Below, in pieces: positions 54,398-62,409 of a DNA stretch of 64,000 nt. The notes below the pieces were generated by a model. The model was not told the origin of the DNA, made no database searches, and saw only the letters and a program-made list of their open reading frames with translations. The stretch's first letter is position 1. Each line of letters begins with the position of its first letter. Position numbers and translations under genes: made by a program. This DNA comes from Afifella marina DSM 2698 (GTDB lineage: Bacteria; Pseudomonadota; Alphaproteobacteria; Rhizobiales; Afifellaceae), in contig NZ_FMVW01000001.1 in the NCBI RefSeq assembly GCF_900102695.1, forward strand, positions 868,001 to 932,000. The letters run 5' to 3'.

Positions 54398-54982
54398 CTA
54401 CTCCGCCGCAATGCGCGCGGCATGCCGCGAGGTGCCAGGTTGCGAGGGATCTGACGCGGTGCCGAGATCGGAACAGTTTTCAAGCTCGTCGCGATGGGCG
54501 TGCAGATAGCCGAGGGCGTGTTCCATGCAGTCGAGGCCGTAATCGATCGCCCATTGCGGGCCGCCTTTGTGATTGCCTTGCGCGATCTGGCGCAATTTCG
54601 CGATGTCGGCCTCGATCTGCTCGATGCGATGGTCGATTGCGCGGCGCATGACAGGCTTTGGGAGAATATCGGCGTGCATGACGACGAGAAGGAACTCCGA
54701 ACGAAACACGTCGGGCGCAGGAAGGTCGAACAGGCTGTCGACGAAGTGGGCCCGTCCTGCATCCGTAATGGCATAGACCTTTCGTGACGGTTTCCCCGGC
54801 TCGTCCTCTTTGCGGCAGGTGACGAAGCCTTCGCGTTCCAGCCGGTCTAGCGCGGGATAGATCGAGCCGAAGCTCGCATCGACGAAATAGGCGTATTCCC
54901 CTTCCGTGGAGAGCTTCTTGATCTCGTAGCCTGTGGCTTCCCCAGCGAAGAGAATTGCCAGGCACAAAGTTCTCACGTTCAC
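54398..54982 (-). CDS. PadR family transcriptional repressor
   Basis: The 194-residue protein has the PadR winged helix (RTLCLAILFAGEATGYEIKKLS, FGSIYPALDRLEREGFVTCRKED) and a C-terminal helical dimerisation region (residues 110-175). Translation starts at a GTG (54982, reading VNVRTLCLA); an open frame extends to 55312 but is not protein-like. It is the first gene of a padR-MFP-RND operon, and so probably represses its own pump until an inducer binds. An inverted repeat at 54997-55032 is a candidate operator. Confidence 0.9.
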   Translation of the reverse strand: MNVRTLCLAILFAGEATGYEIKKLSTEGEYAYFVDASFGSIYPALDRLEREGFVTCRKEDEPGKPSRKVYAITDAGRAHFVDSLFDLPAPDVFRSEFLLVVMHADILPKPVMRRAIDHRIEQIEADIAKLRQIAQGNHKGGPQWAIDYGLDCMEHALGYLHAHRDELENCSDLGTASDPSQPGTSRHAARIAAE

Positions 54983-54996
54983 GGGCGACCTATTCT

Positions 54997-55032
54997 CGTT
55001 CGATACATGCTGGAGTGCGATATAATCGAACG
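54997..55032. promoter_or_regulatory. Candidate PadR operator
   Basis: CGTTCGAT (54997-55004) and ATCGAACG (55025-55032) form an 8-bp inverted repeat with a 20-base centre, 15-50 bases before the padR start. PadR proteins usually bind dyad sites overlapping their own promoter. The centre (ACATGC, GCGATAT) is AT-rich relative to flanks. Confidence 0.5.
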
Positions 55033-55141
55033 GAAGACGGATACAAGCGCCATTTGATGGCGGCCAAGACCGGCAAGCCGATGGCGCTGGCGCGGCGGGA
55101 TTCCACCAGGCGTTGCCTTGCCCCCAAAGACCTTCGGATGT

Positions 55142-55176
55142 CTGAGCGACGGTGTGGGCCTGAGCGACCGTGTGGG
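55142..55176. repeat. Two-copy direct repeat, 18-base period
   Basis: CTGAGCGAC-G/C-GTGTGGG occurs at 55142-55158 and 55160-55176, one mismatch. It lies between the candidate small-RNA terminator and padR. No further copy is seen. Confidence 0.7.
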
Positions 55177-55226
55177 GAGGCCGGATGCGCCGCGACCACC
55201 TCTCCAGGAGGAGCCGGACATCCGCC

Positions 55227-55258
55227 AAAAAAATGCCGCCAGGGGGGATCTGGCGGCA
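55227..55258 (-). terminator. Strong intrinsic terminator without an upstream protein gene
   Basis: Leftward, TGCCGCCAG-N7-CTGGCGGCA makes a 9-bp perfect stem followed by seven T (55233-55227). On the plus strand the T-run is absent. No leftward protein gene ends here, which suggests it ends a small transcript. Confidence 0.8.
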
Positions 55259-55321
55259 AGGGGCTCGGAACAGATCGACGGGAGGAGGGATCGAATAGAT
55301 CGAAGCTACCAACCAAAGATC
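55227..55321 (-). ncRNA. Candidate small RNA with CCUCCUCCC motif
   Basis: Reading leftward, TTGAAA (55356-55351), a 17-base spacer and CATAAG (55333-55328) form a plausible sigma-70 promoter, with start near 55321. The transcript carries CCTCCTCCC (55288-55280), an anti-Shine-Dalgarno-like motif known from alphaproteobacterial small RNAs (CcsR/cuckoo and alpha-r14 families), and ends at a strong intrinsic terminator (55258-55227). It would be about 95 bases. There is no reading frame on this strand. Existence is an inference from promoter, motif and terminator only. Confidence 0.4.
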
Positions 55322-55529
55322 GATTCCCTTATGCCAAAAAATGGCCGGAATTTCAACAAGGAGTTGTGTCTGGCTTTATTCCTCCCGAACTGCCGAGCCG
55401 CGTTTTAATTCAGTTTTTCGGCGGTACCCGCTCCTCAGCCGCCAAATCCGGTTGCCATTCAGGGCGCGATGCGATCCTTTCGGCCCCGTCCGGCGTCGCT
55501 GGAAGGAAAGAAGAAAACGGGAGGACGAC

Positions 55530-56558
55530 ATGCTTCGCGCTGTGTGTTTGGGGCTTGCTGTGGCGCTGGGGTTTTGCGCATCCGCCGCGGCCCAGGAGGT
55601 GACCCTCAAGATCCACCAATTCCTGCCGGCGCAGGCGGCGATCCCGGCCGACTTCATCAAGCCGTGGGCGGACAAAGTGACGAAGGAGTCGGGCGGCCGG
55701 ATCGCCTTCGAGCTCTATCCGTCGATGCAGCTCGGCGGCAAACCTCCCGCCTTGATCGACCAGGCGCGCGATGGTGTCGTCGACATCATCTGGACCCTGT
55801 CCGGCTACACGCCCGGGCGCTTTCCGAAGACGGAGGCCTTCGAGCTCCCCTTCCTTCCGGTCGATGGTGAGACGACGTCCCGCGCCTTCTACGATTTCTA
55901 CGAAAACCACCTTCAGGATGAGTACAAGGACTTCAAGGTCATCACCGTGCACGTGCACAGCCCCGGCCTCCTGCATCTCAAGGGGAAGGGCGTCCACAAG
56001 CTCGAGGACATGCAGGGGCTGAAACTGCGTGGGTCGACGCGCATGGTCACCAAGCTTTTGGAAACGTTGGGGTCCGTTCCTGTCGGCATGCCCGTCCCGG
56101 TGGTGCCGGAGGCGCTGGCGCGTGGCGTTTTGGACGGTGCGGCGCTTCCCTGGGAGGTGACGGGCCCGCTCAAGATCGCCGAGCTCGTCGACAGTCACAC
56201 GACCTTTGCGGGCGACCGCGCGCTCTATACTGCGACCTGCGTCTTCCTCATGAACAAGGCGGCCTATGAGGCCCTGCCGGACGATCTGAAGAAGGTGATC
56301 GACGACAATTCGGGCCGTGAGACGGCTGCCTGGGCCGGGCGCGTCATGGACGAGGCCGACGGTCCCGGCCGCAAGGCGGCGGAGGAGGCGGGCAACGAAA
56401 TCGTCGTCCTCGACGAGGCCGAAACCGAACGTTGGAAGACCAAAGCGAAGGACGTGGAGACGGCCTGGATTGCCGACATGACGCAGAAGGGTTTTGACGG
56501 CGAGTTGCTCGTGCAGGACGCGAAAGCGCTCGTTGAAAAATACGCCGACAAACAATGA
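55530..56558 (+). CDS. TRAP transporter solute-binding protein (DctP)
   Basis: A 342-residue periplasmic binding protein with a signal peptide (MLRAVCLGLAVALGFCASAAA, residues 1-21). Family features: FELYPSMQLGGKPPALIDQARDGVVDIIW and DMQGLKLRGSTRMVTKLLETLGSVPVGMPVPVVPEALARGVLDG, with the Arg that binds a ligand carboxylate (KLRGST). Likely ligands are small organic acids. CGGGAGG lies five bases before ATG 55530. No DctQ or DctM membrane gene is adjacent, so it is an orphan here. A bulged terminator follows. Confidence 0.9.
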   Translation: MLRAVCLGLAVALGFCASAAAQEVTLKIHQFLPAQAAIPADFIKPWADKVTKESGGRIAFELYPSMQLGGKPPALIDQARDGVVDIIWTLSGYTPGRFPKTEAFELPFLPVDGETTSRAFYDFYENHLQDEYKDFKVITVHVHSPGLLHLKGKGVHKLEDMQGLKLRGSTRMVTKLLETLGSVPVGMPVPVVPEALARGVLDGAALPWEVTGPLKIAELVDSHTTFAGDRALYTATCVFLMNKAAYEALPDDLKKVIDDNSGRETAAWAGRVMDEADGPGRKAAEEAGNEIVVLDEAETERWKTKAKDVETAWIADMTQKGFDGELLVQDAKALVEKYADKQ

Positions 56559-56560
56559 CG

Positions 56561-56606
56561 GCCGGTCTCTAGACCGCTCGCGGTCGAGGTCCGGCAACCG
56601 TGTTTT
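56561..56606 (+). terminator. Bulged terminator after the TRAP gene
   Basis: GCCGG (56561-56565) pairs with CCGGC (56591-56595), enclosing GACCG-CTCG-CGGTC (56572-56585). TTTT follows at 56603-56606. The internal loops weaken it. A second AATGCAG/CTGCATT hairpin lies at 56702-56721 before TT. Confidence 0.5.
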
Positions 56607-56832
56607 AGAGAGTTCTGCCGCAGCGAGACGATTTCTGCCGTGGCGTTTTCCAGCCTCCGGCGGTGCTTCACTTTGGTGTGATTATAAATTGGCGGCAGGC
56701 CAATGCAGCGATTACTGCATTTTCCTGCCGTCTCGAAAATATTGTCGTGAATGCCCTTGTTCGAGTAGCATGCGCTCAAGCACCGGTTGTCCCGCAGGAG
56801 GATCGCCGAATAATCGATGAGGGAGGCCCAGG

Positions 56833-57231
56833 ATGCTGGGCATGGAGGCAGGTGCGCGCAAGCTGCGCGTTCTCGTGCTCGACGATGAGGCGATGATCGC
56901 CGGCACGATGAAACTCTTGTTGGAAGATGCGGGCCACGAAGTCGTCGGTCCCGCCGCCTCGCTCGACGATGCCATGCGCCTCGCCGATACCGAGACGATC
57001 GATGTCGCCATTCTCGATGCGAATGTTGAGCACAGGCTGAGCACCTCGGTCGCCGAGCGGTTGAGCGCCCGCCGCATCCCCTATTGCATCTGCTCTGGTG
57101 ACGAATTGGACGATGTGCGCAGCGATTTCGGCGATGTCGACCATCTGTCCAAACCGTTTGGCGAGAACGACCTGTTGACGATCGTCGAGCAGCTGACGTC
57201 GACGACACGCCGATCCGCCATGTCGGCCTGA
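56833..57231 (+). CDS. Single-domain response regulator (receiver only)
   Basis: The 132-residue protein consists of a CheY-type receiver: acidic pair in LVLDDEAMIAG, phospho-acceptor Asp in VAILDANVEH, Thr/Ser position in ICSGDEL, and Lys in HLSKPFGEND. No output domain follows. The GGGAGG ribosome site is seven bases before ATG 56833. No histidine kinase lies nearby. Receiver-only proteins of this type often act in two-component phosphorelays; the partner is unknown. Confidence 0.9.
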   Translation: MLGMEAGARKLRVLVLDDEAMIAGTMKLLLEDAGHEVVGPAASLDDAMRLADTETIDVAILDANVEHRLSTSVAERLSARRIPYCICSGDELDDVRSDFGDVDHLSKPFGENDLLTIVEQLTSTTRRSAMSA

Positions 57232-57449
57232 GCGGCGGTCTGAGCGGGCAGTCGCAGCATCGGTTCTGCAAGCGGAAGCGAGCGAGCCCGTTCCCCGCTG
57301 CGCGGCGCCTTCGCGGTCGGTGCCTTTAAGCGTACCCCTTAAAACGTGCGCATGCGGGACAAGAGCTGCTTCCTCCCGGCACCTTGAACCGGCGCCTGGG
57401 GGCTGTCATAGCCGGCGAGGGAGAAACGCCAGCAGAAAGAAGACGTGCC

Positions 57450-58484
57450 ATGGAAGCCGCCGGGACGAGACGGGTTTTCGGGACGACGCCAGAGGGGCAG
57501 ACCATCGAGGCGGTGACGATCGCCGCAGGCGAATTGTCGGCAGACATCATCACTTATGGCGCGATCCTGCGCGACCTCAGATTGCTGCACATGCCGCATC
57601 CCCTGGTCCTCGGCTTTTGCGATCTCGACGGCTATCTCGCCACGAATGCTTTCCTGGGCGCGACGGCGGGGCGCGTTGGCAACCGCATTGCAGGCGGACG
57701 TTTCATGCTCGACGGGCGCGAGATCGAACTCGACGTCAACGATCCGCCCAATCACCTGCATGGCGGCAAGGCGAGTTTCGGGCGTCGGCCCTGGCGCATC
57801 ATGAGCCATGACGAGACGAGCGTCATTCTGGGCCTCGTCTCGCGCGCGGGGGAATCCGGTTATCCGGGAACGGTGGAGGTGACCTGCCGCTTTGAGCTTC
57901 TGCCGCCGGCGACGCTGCGCATCACCTATCTCGGCCGCACCGACGAGCCGACGCTTCTCAACCTTCTGCACCACTCCTATTTCAACCTCTCCGGCGCAGA
58001 CGACATCCTCAATCACTCCCTGATGATCCCGGCTCAGGCCTATCTGCCGGCGAACGAAAACGAGATCCCGACGGGCGAGGTGCGAGGCGTCGAAGGCACG
58101 CCCTACGATTTCAGAAAGCGCGCGAAGATCGCCGACCGCCGCGGCCCGGAAAAGACGGTCTACGACGCCAATTTCTGCCTGGCCGAGTACCGCCACGAGG
58201 ACCCGCGCCATGCCGCCAGCGTCTGGAACGACAATGGCGAGCTGGAAATGCAGGTGTGGACGACGGAGCCGGGCGTCCAGCTCTATGACGGCTACAAGCT
58301 CGATCTGCCGGTGAAGGGCCTCGAGGGCCGTCGTTACGCCGCGCATGCCGGGCTATGCCTGGAGCCGCAGCTCTGGCCGGACGCGCCGAACCATGAGGGT
58401 TTTCCGAGCGCCGTTTTGCGGCCGGGCGAGACCTATCGCCAGGTCACGGAATTCCACTTCCGCCACGACCCCGTTGCCGAATGA
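57450..58484 (+). CDS. galM: Aldose 1-epimerase family protein (galactose mutarotase-like)
   Basis: The 344-residue protein has the GalM fold: ITYGAILRDLRL, ATAGRVGNRIAGGRF, NHLHGGKASFGRRPW (with the catalytic His), HHSYFNLSG, and the C-terminal GLCLEPQLWPDAPNHEGFPSAVLRPGETY (catalytic Glu). These mutarotases interconvert alpha and beta sugars. ATG 57450 is preferred to an upstream in-frame ATG (57384) because the mutarotase domain starts soon after it. The sugar is not predictable. It is convergent with the FAD oxidoreductase gene. Confidence 0.88.
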   Translation: MEAAGTRRVFGTTPEGQTIEAVTIAAGELSADIITYGAILRDLRLLHMPHPLVLGFCDLDGYLATNAFLGATAGRVGNRIAGGRFMLDGREIELDVNDPPNHLHGGKASFGRRPWRIMSHDETSVILGLVSRAGESGYPGTVEVTCRFELLPPATLRITYLGRTDEPTLLNLLHHSYFNLSGADDILNHSLMIPAQAYLPANENEIPTGEVRGVEGTPYDFRKRAKIADRRGPEKTVYDANFCLAEYRHEDPRHAASVWNDNGELEMQVWTTEPGVQLYDGYKLDLPVKGLEGRRYAAHAGLCLEPQLWPDAPNHEGFPSAVLRPGETYRQVTEFHFRHDPVAE

Positions 58485-58491
58485 GCGCGCC

Positions 58492-59754
58492 TCAGGTCCG
58501 GTCGGGCCGATAAGGCGTGAGATCGATATTGGGGGTGTGGCCGGCGATGAGATCGGCGACGAGCCGTCCGGTCTTCGCCGAGCCCGTCAGTCCGAGATGG
58601 TGGTGGCCGAAGGCGGCATAGACGCCGCGCGCGGCCGGAAACTCGCCGATCAAGGGGATGGAATCGGCCGGCGCCGGGCGGTGGCCCATCCACTGCCCGC
58701 TCTCACGCCAGGGGAGATGCGGCAAAGCCGCCTTTCCAACCCGGCGGATGAAATCGAAAATCTTCTCGTCTGGCGGTGCCTCAAGTCCGCCGAATTCGAC
58801 GACGCCTGCAAGCCGGATGCGCCCCGTCATCGGGGTCGCGACGAACTGGCCGGCGGCGATCATCACCGGGCCTTTAAGCGTCTCTTCTGGCGCTTCAATC
58901 TCGATGTGATAACCGCGTTCGCTTTCCATCGGCACGCGCATGCCGAGGGATTTGGCAAGCGGCCCGGACCAGATACCGGCCGCCAGCACGCAGGCATCGC
59001 AGGCGAGAGTTTCCCCTCCGGCACGCACGCCCGTGACGCGGCCGTTCTCGCGCACGATATCGGTGACCTCGGCCGTCACGATGCGGCCGCCCGATGCCGT
59101 GAAATGGGCCGCGAGTACCTCCACGTAACGGCCGGGATCGCGGATATAGCCATGGTCGGGAAAGGTGACGCCGAAAGTCATGTCGGCGGCGAGCATTGCC
59201 TCAAGGCGGTGAAGTTCGGCGTCGTTCAGCTCGCGCCAGGTAAAGCCGTGTTTGCGGCGCAGCCCGAAGCCGAACGAGGAGGCTTCGAAATCGCGCCGGT
59301 TCTTGTAAGCGTAGAGGTACTCGCACGGCACGACGAAACTCTCAGCCCCGGTTCCCTCGGCGAGCGCCTGATGCTGCTCCAGGCTGTCGGAGATGATCCC
59401 GGCAAGGGCTGCTGCGATCTCTTCGGTCTTCTGCCGCGTGCACATCCGAAGCGTATGGAGAAAGAAGGGCATGGCCTTCGGCAGATGTGGCCAGCGCAGA
59501 AAGACGGGCTCGTCCGGGCTCAAGATCATCCCGGGCATCTTCAGGGGCAGGCCCGGTTCCGTGACGGGCACGACGGCCGACGAGGCGAGGAGGCCCGCAT
59601 TGCCGAAAGAGGCGCCGGCCCCGGGGCCTTCGCGGTCGATCAGGAGGACGTCGAGGCCGCGGCGTTGCAGCCAGATCGCGGCGGCGACACCCACCACGCC
59701 GGCTCCGACGACGATCGCACTCTTCTTTTCAGCCTGCATGTTTCCGTCTCGCAT
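58492..59754 (-). CDS. FAD-dependent oxidoreductase (D-amino acid dehydrogenase-like)
   Basis: The 420-residue protein has the DAO fold: FAD-binding VVGAGVVGVAAAIWLQRRG near residue 17, SFGNAGLLASSAVVPVTEPG typical of DadA-like enzymes, and the C-terminal GHRPAPADSIPLIGEFPAARGVYAAFGHHHLGLTGSAKTG. These enzymes oxidise D-amino acids (or related amines such as hydroxyproline). GAAGGAAGCGAGG supports ATG 59754; ATG 59739 is a close alternative. It is divergent from the PHA-system gene. Physiological substrate unknown. Confidence 0.88.
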   Translation of the reverse strand: MRDGNMQAEKKSAIVVGAGVVGVAAAIWLQRRGLDVLLIDREGPGAGASFGNAGLLASSAVVPVTEPGLPLKMPGMILSPDEPVFLRWPHLPKAMPFFLHTLRMCTRQKTEEIAAALAGIISDSLEQHQALAEGTGAESFVVPCEYLYAYKNRRDFEASSFGFGLRRKHGFTWRELNDAELHRLEAMLAADMTFGVTFPDHGYIRDPGRYVEVLAAHFTASGGRIVTAEVTDIVRENGRVTGVRAGGETLACDACVLAAGIWSGPLAKSLGMRVPMESERGYHIEIEAPEETLKGPVMIAAGQFVATPMTGRIRLAGVVEFGGLEAPPDEKIFDFIRRVGKAALPHLPWRESGQWMGHRPAPADSIPLIGEFPAARGVYAAFGHHHLGLTGSAKTGRLVADLIAGHTPNIDLTPYRPDRT

Positions 59755-59882
59755 CCTCGCTTCCTTCTCCAGGCTCGCCTGATAGGGCTGGGCTGTGACG
59801 ATTTCGGCGGTCATCCGCAAGCCAAGTTGTCTTCCATCCCGCGAGCCACCACATCCAGACGAAATTCCTTCGAGGAGAGAAG

Positions 59883-60197
59883 ATGTCCACGCCCGTTACC
59901 GTCAATATTCCGCATAAGCTCGGCCGCGAAGAGGCCAAACGTCGCTTGGAAAAGGGCTTCGATCGCGTGCGCGACGATATGGGGATCGGCCGCGTCTTGC
60001 AGTTTGAGGAACGCTGGGAGGGCGAGAGGCTCTATTTCGATGCGGCGACGATGGGCCAGAAGATTTCCGGCCGCGTCGATGTCTTCGAAGAGGTGGTGCG
60101 CATCGAGGTCGATCTGCCCTGGTTCCTGGCGGCGATCGCCGACAAGGTGCAGGGCCGACTGAAGAAGACGGGCACGCTGCTTCTGGAAAAGAAATAG
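59883..60197 (+). CDS. Polyhydroxyalkanoic acid system family protein
   Basis: This 104-residue protein matches the PHA_gran_rgn family: TVNIPHKLGREEAKRRLEKGFDRVR near the N-terminus, RLYFDAATMGQKISGRVDVFEEVVRIEVDLPWFLAAIADKVQGRLKKTG in the rest. Such proteins are associated with PHA granule or storage genes but their function is unclear. It is a lone rightward gene with GAGGAGAGAAG before ATG 59883, convergent with a LysR gene. Confidence 0.87.
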   Translation: MSTPVTVNIPHKLGREEAKRRLEKGFDRVRDDMGIGRVLQFEERWEGERLYFDAATMGQKISGRVDVFEEVVRIEVDLPWFLAAIADKVQGRLKKTGTLLLEKK

Positions 60198-60249
60198 GCT
60201 CGCCTTTCCCGCGCGCTTGTCAGCTGGGTGCAGGATCCCTGCTGTCGTC

Positions 60250-61143
60250 TCAGACTTTAGTGTTGGCGAAGGCCTCGCTCACCCAATCGAGAAAGACGCG
60301 CAGGCGCGGTGCCATTTGACGGTTGTGCGGATAGAGGGCGGAGATCGGCGTTGACGAGGGCGGTGTCTCCGCCAGCACCTCGACGAGCCGTCCGGCGGCG
60401 AGATCCTCGGCGAAGCGATAGCGAGGCGCTTGAACCAGACCGAGGCCGAGGCGTGCAAGCTCCGCCATCGTATCGGAATTGTTGCAGGTCACGCGGGCGG
60501 GTAGCGCCTTGTGAACCAGCCTGCCGTCGACCATGAATTCGAGCGGCAGAATCTCACGCGTGCGGGACGAGACGAAGCCGATCATGAGATGGCCATCGAG
60601 CTGAGAGGGGGAGGGCGGTACGCCATGCCGCTCAAGATATCCGGGGCTCGCGACGGTGATCTCGTCGATCGTGGCGAGGCGTCGTGCGATCAGACCGCTG
60701 TCGGGCAGTTCGCCGGCCCGGATGGCGCAATCGACCCCCTCACGCACGAGATCGACAAGTCGGTCGCTTTGTCCAAGATGAATGTCGATCAGCGGATAGC
60801 GCGCAAGAAAGTCCGGAAGGCCTGGCAGGATGAAGGTCCGCGTGAGCCTTGGATGGGAATCGATGCGGAGCACACCGCGCGGCTTGGCATCGCGTAGGAG
60901 CCCCTCGGCCTCTTCGATGTCCGCCAGAATGGCAAGACAGCGGCGGTAGTAATCCTCTCCATCGAGCGTCGGCGCGACATGGCGTGTGCTGCGTTCAAGA
61001 AGACGCGTGCCAAGCGCAGCCTCAAGCTGCTTGATGGCGGAGGTCGCGGTTGAGCGCGGGAGTTCCAGATCGGCCGCTGCCGCGGTGAAGCTCCCGCGCT
61101 CCACCACGCGAACGAAGAGGCGCATGCTGTCGAGGCGGTCCAT
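60250..61143 (-). CDS. LysR family transcriptional regulator
   Basis: The 297-residue protein has the LysR helix-turn-helix (LDSMRLFVRVVERGSFTAAAADLELPRSTATSAIKQLEAALGTRLL) and an effector domain starting around residue 88. ATG 61143 gives the canonical MDRLDSMRLF start. It is divergent from an SDR gene (107-base gap), the expected target. No co-inducer can be named. Confidence 0.9.
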   Translation of the reverse strand: MDRLDSMRLFVRVVERGSFTAAAADLELPRSTATSAIKQLEAALGTRLLERSTRHVAPTLDGEDYYRRCLAILADIEEAEGLLRDAKPRGVLRIDSHPRLTRTFILPGLPDFLARYPLIDIHLGQSDRLVDLVREGVDCAIRAGELPDSGLIARRLATIDEITVASPGYLERHGVPPSPSQLDGHLMIGFVSSRTREILPLEFMVDGRLVHKALPARVTCNNSDTMAELARLGLGLVQAPRYRFAEDLAAGRLVEVLAETPPSSTPISALYPHNRQMAPRLRVFLDWVSEAFANTKV

Positions 61144-61250
61144 GCCTATTGTTCGCCACAGGTGAATTCTGATGGCAAGATAGAAGCGATTATTCCTGTC
61201 TTTGGGACGCTTATCTCCTTCCTGAGCAATGAGACGCGAAGGAGACAGCA

Positions 61251-61991
61251 ATGACCGACGAAAAGCAGCGCGTTGCGATCGTGACCGGGGCCTCGAGAGG
61301 AATCGGCGCCGCGATCGTAGAGAGGCTTGCCTCCGACGGCATGGCCGTGATCGTGAACTACGCCCATAGCCGCGAGCCGGCGGAAAGGCTTGCCGCCGAG
61401 ATCGAAAGAGCCGGAGGGAAGGCCCTTGCCGTCGAGGCGAATGTCGCATCCACCGATGGCGTTCCGCTGCTCTTCGATGCCGCTGAACGAACCTTCGGTG
61501 GGGTCGATATTCTCGTCAACAACGCCGGCATCATGGAGTTTGCGCCTCTTGCCGACGTCAGCGACGAAGCATTGGAACGCCAGATTGCAATCAATCTCGG
61601 CGGTGTCGTCAGAGGTATGCGGGAAGGCGCCCGGCGGCTCAGCGATGGCGGCCGGATCATCAGCTTCTCGTCGAGTGTCGTCGGCCTCTATCAGCCGAGC
61701 TACGGCATCTACGCGGCGACCAAGGCGGCGACGGAAGCGCTGACCCATATTCTCGCCAAGGAGCTCGGACAGCGGGCGATCACCGTGAATGCGGTGGCTC
61801 CGGGCCCCGTCGAGACGGAGCTTTTCACCAAGGGTAAGAGCAACGAGCAGATCGCGGTGATCTCGCGGATGAACCCGCTCGGCCGGCTCGGTCGGCCTCG
61901 GGATATCGCCGATGTCGTCGCCTTCCTCGCCGGGCCTGACAGCGGCTGGGTGAACGGCCAGGTGATCCGCGCCAATGGCGGTGTGATCTAG
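61251..61991 (+). CDS. Short-chain dehydrogenase/reductase (SDR)
   Basis: The 246-residue NAD(P)H enzyme has the Rossmann TGASRGIGAAI at residues 12-22, NNAG, the catalytic Ser in IISFSSSVVG and the YxxxK pair in YGIYAATKAATEAL. The classical SDR layout and the C-terminal WVNGQVIRANGG are intact. 3-Oxoacyl-ACP-reductase-like or alcohol-oxidising roles are both possible. It is divergent from a LysR gene that is probably its regulator. It is followed by a tautomerase gene 67 bases on. Confidence 0.9.
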   Translation: MTDEKQRVAIVTGASRGIGAAIVERLASDGMAVIVNYAHSREPAERLAAEIERAGGKALAVEANVASTDGVPLLFDAAERTFGGVDILVNNAGIMEFAPLADVSDEALERQIAINLGGVVRGMREGARRLSDGGRIISFSSSVVGLYQPSYGIYAATKAATEALTHILAKELGQRAITVNAVAPGPVETELFTKGKSNEQIAVISRMNPLGRLGRPRDIADVVAFLAGPDSGWVNGQVIRANGGVI

Positions 61992-62057
61992 GTGGCGATT
62001 TTTCCGCCGCGATACCGCAGTCCCTTTCCCCGAAATCCAAACGCAACGGTGAAAACC

Positions 62058-62273
62058 ATGCCTTTTGCCAATTACAAAGTCCCTCAAGCGGCTCTGACGC
62101 GCGCTCAGAAGGAAGAGCTCATCCACCGCACGACGGACCTTCTGGTCGAGTATTTTAGCGAGGCCGCCCGGCCCCATACGATGGTGTTGATCGAGGAAGT
62201 ACCGGACGGTGGCTACGGCCGCGCCGACGTCGTCTTCACGGTCCCGGAGGAATACCGGGCAAGCGATGACTGA
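62058..62273 (+). CDS. 4-Oxalocrotonate tautomerase-family protein
   Basis: A 71-residue protein that begins MPFANYKVPQAALTRAQKEELI. In the tautomerase family the Pro after the initiator Met becomes the catalytic N-terminal residue. The following helix and VLIEEVPDGGYGRADVVFT fit the beta-alpha-beta fold. It is a small hexamer-forming enzyme acting on enol/keto pairs. It lies close after the SDR gene and may share its transcript. The frame extends upstream to 61992, but Pro-1 must directly follow Met, so ATG 62058 is the start. Confidence 0.87.
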   Translation: MPFANYKVPQAALTRAQKEELIHRTTDLLVEYFSEAARPHTMVLIEEVPDGGYGRADVVFTVPEEYRASDD

Positions 62274-62409
62274 TGCGAAGGCCGGGCCTCTACCTGTCAG
62301 GCATGCCCGGCCCTTCATTCGCGCAGACCAGCCATCGGTTGGAATTCCGGTCGATCGTTCCCAATTGCAGCCCGACACCGACAGGACGAACCCGAGGAGG
62401 TGAAGGGCC

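Larger units (their letters stand above)
54983..55529. other. 547-base non-coding stretch between padR and the TRAP gene
   Basis: No convincing protein gene. The only open frames (for example 55118-55408) have no family resemblance and no good ribosome site. It holds an inverted repeat (54997-55032) near padR, an 18-base-period direct repeat (55142-55176), a terminator and candidate small RNA on the minus strand (55227-55321), and the CGGGAGG ribosome site of the TRAP gene. Confidence 0.7.

Noticed and set aside
55118-55408. 96-codon plus-strand frame in the padR/TRAP gap
   Set aside because: No good ribosome site, no family resemblance, and it covers the non-coding repeats and terminator.
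58345-60162. 605-codon open frame on the plus strand opposite the FAD oxidoreductase gene
   Set aside because: Compositionally unlike a protein and antisense to a clear DAO-family gene; it also overlaps galM and the PHA-system gene.
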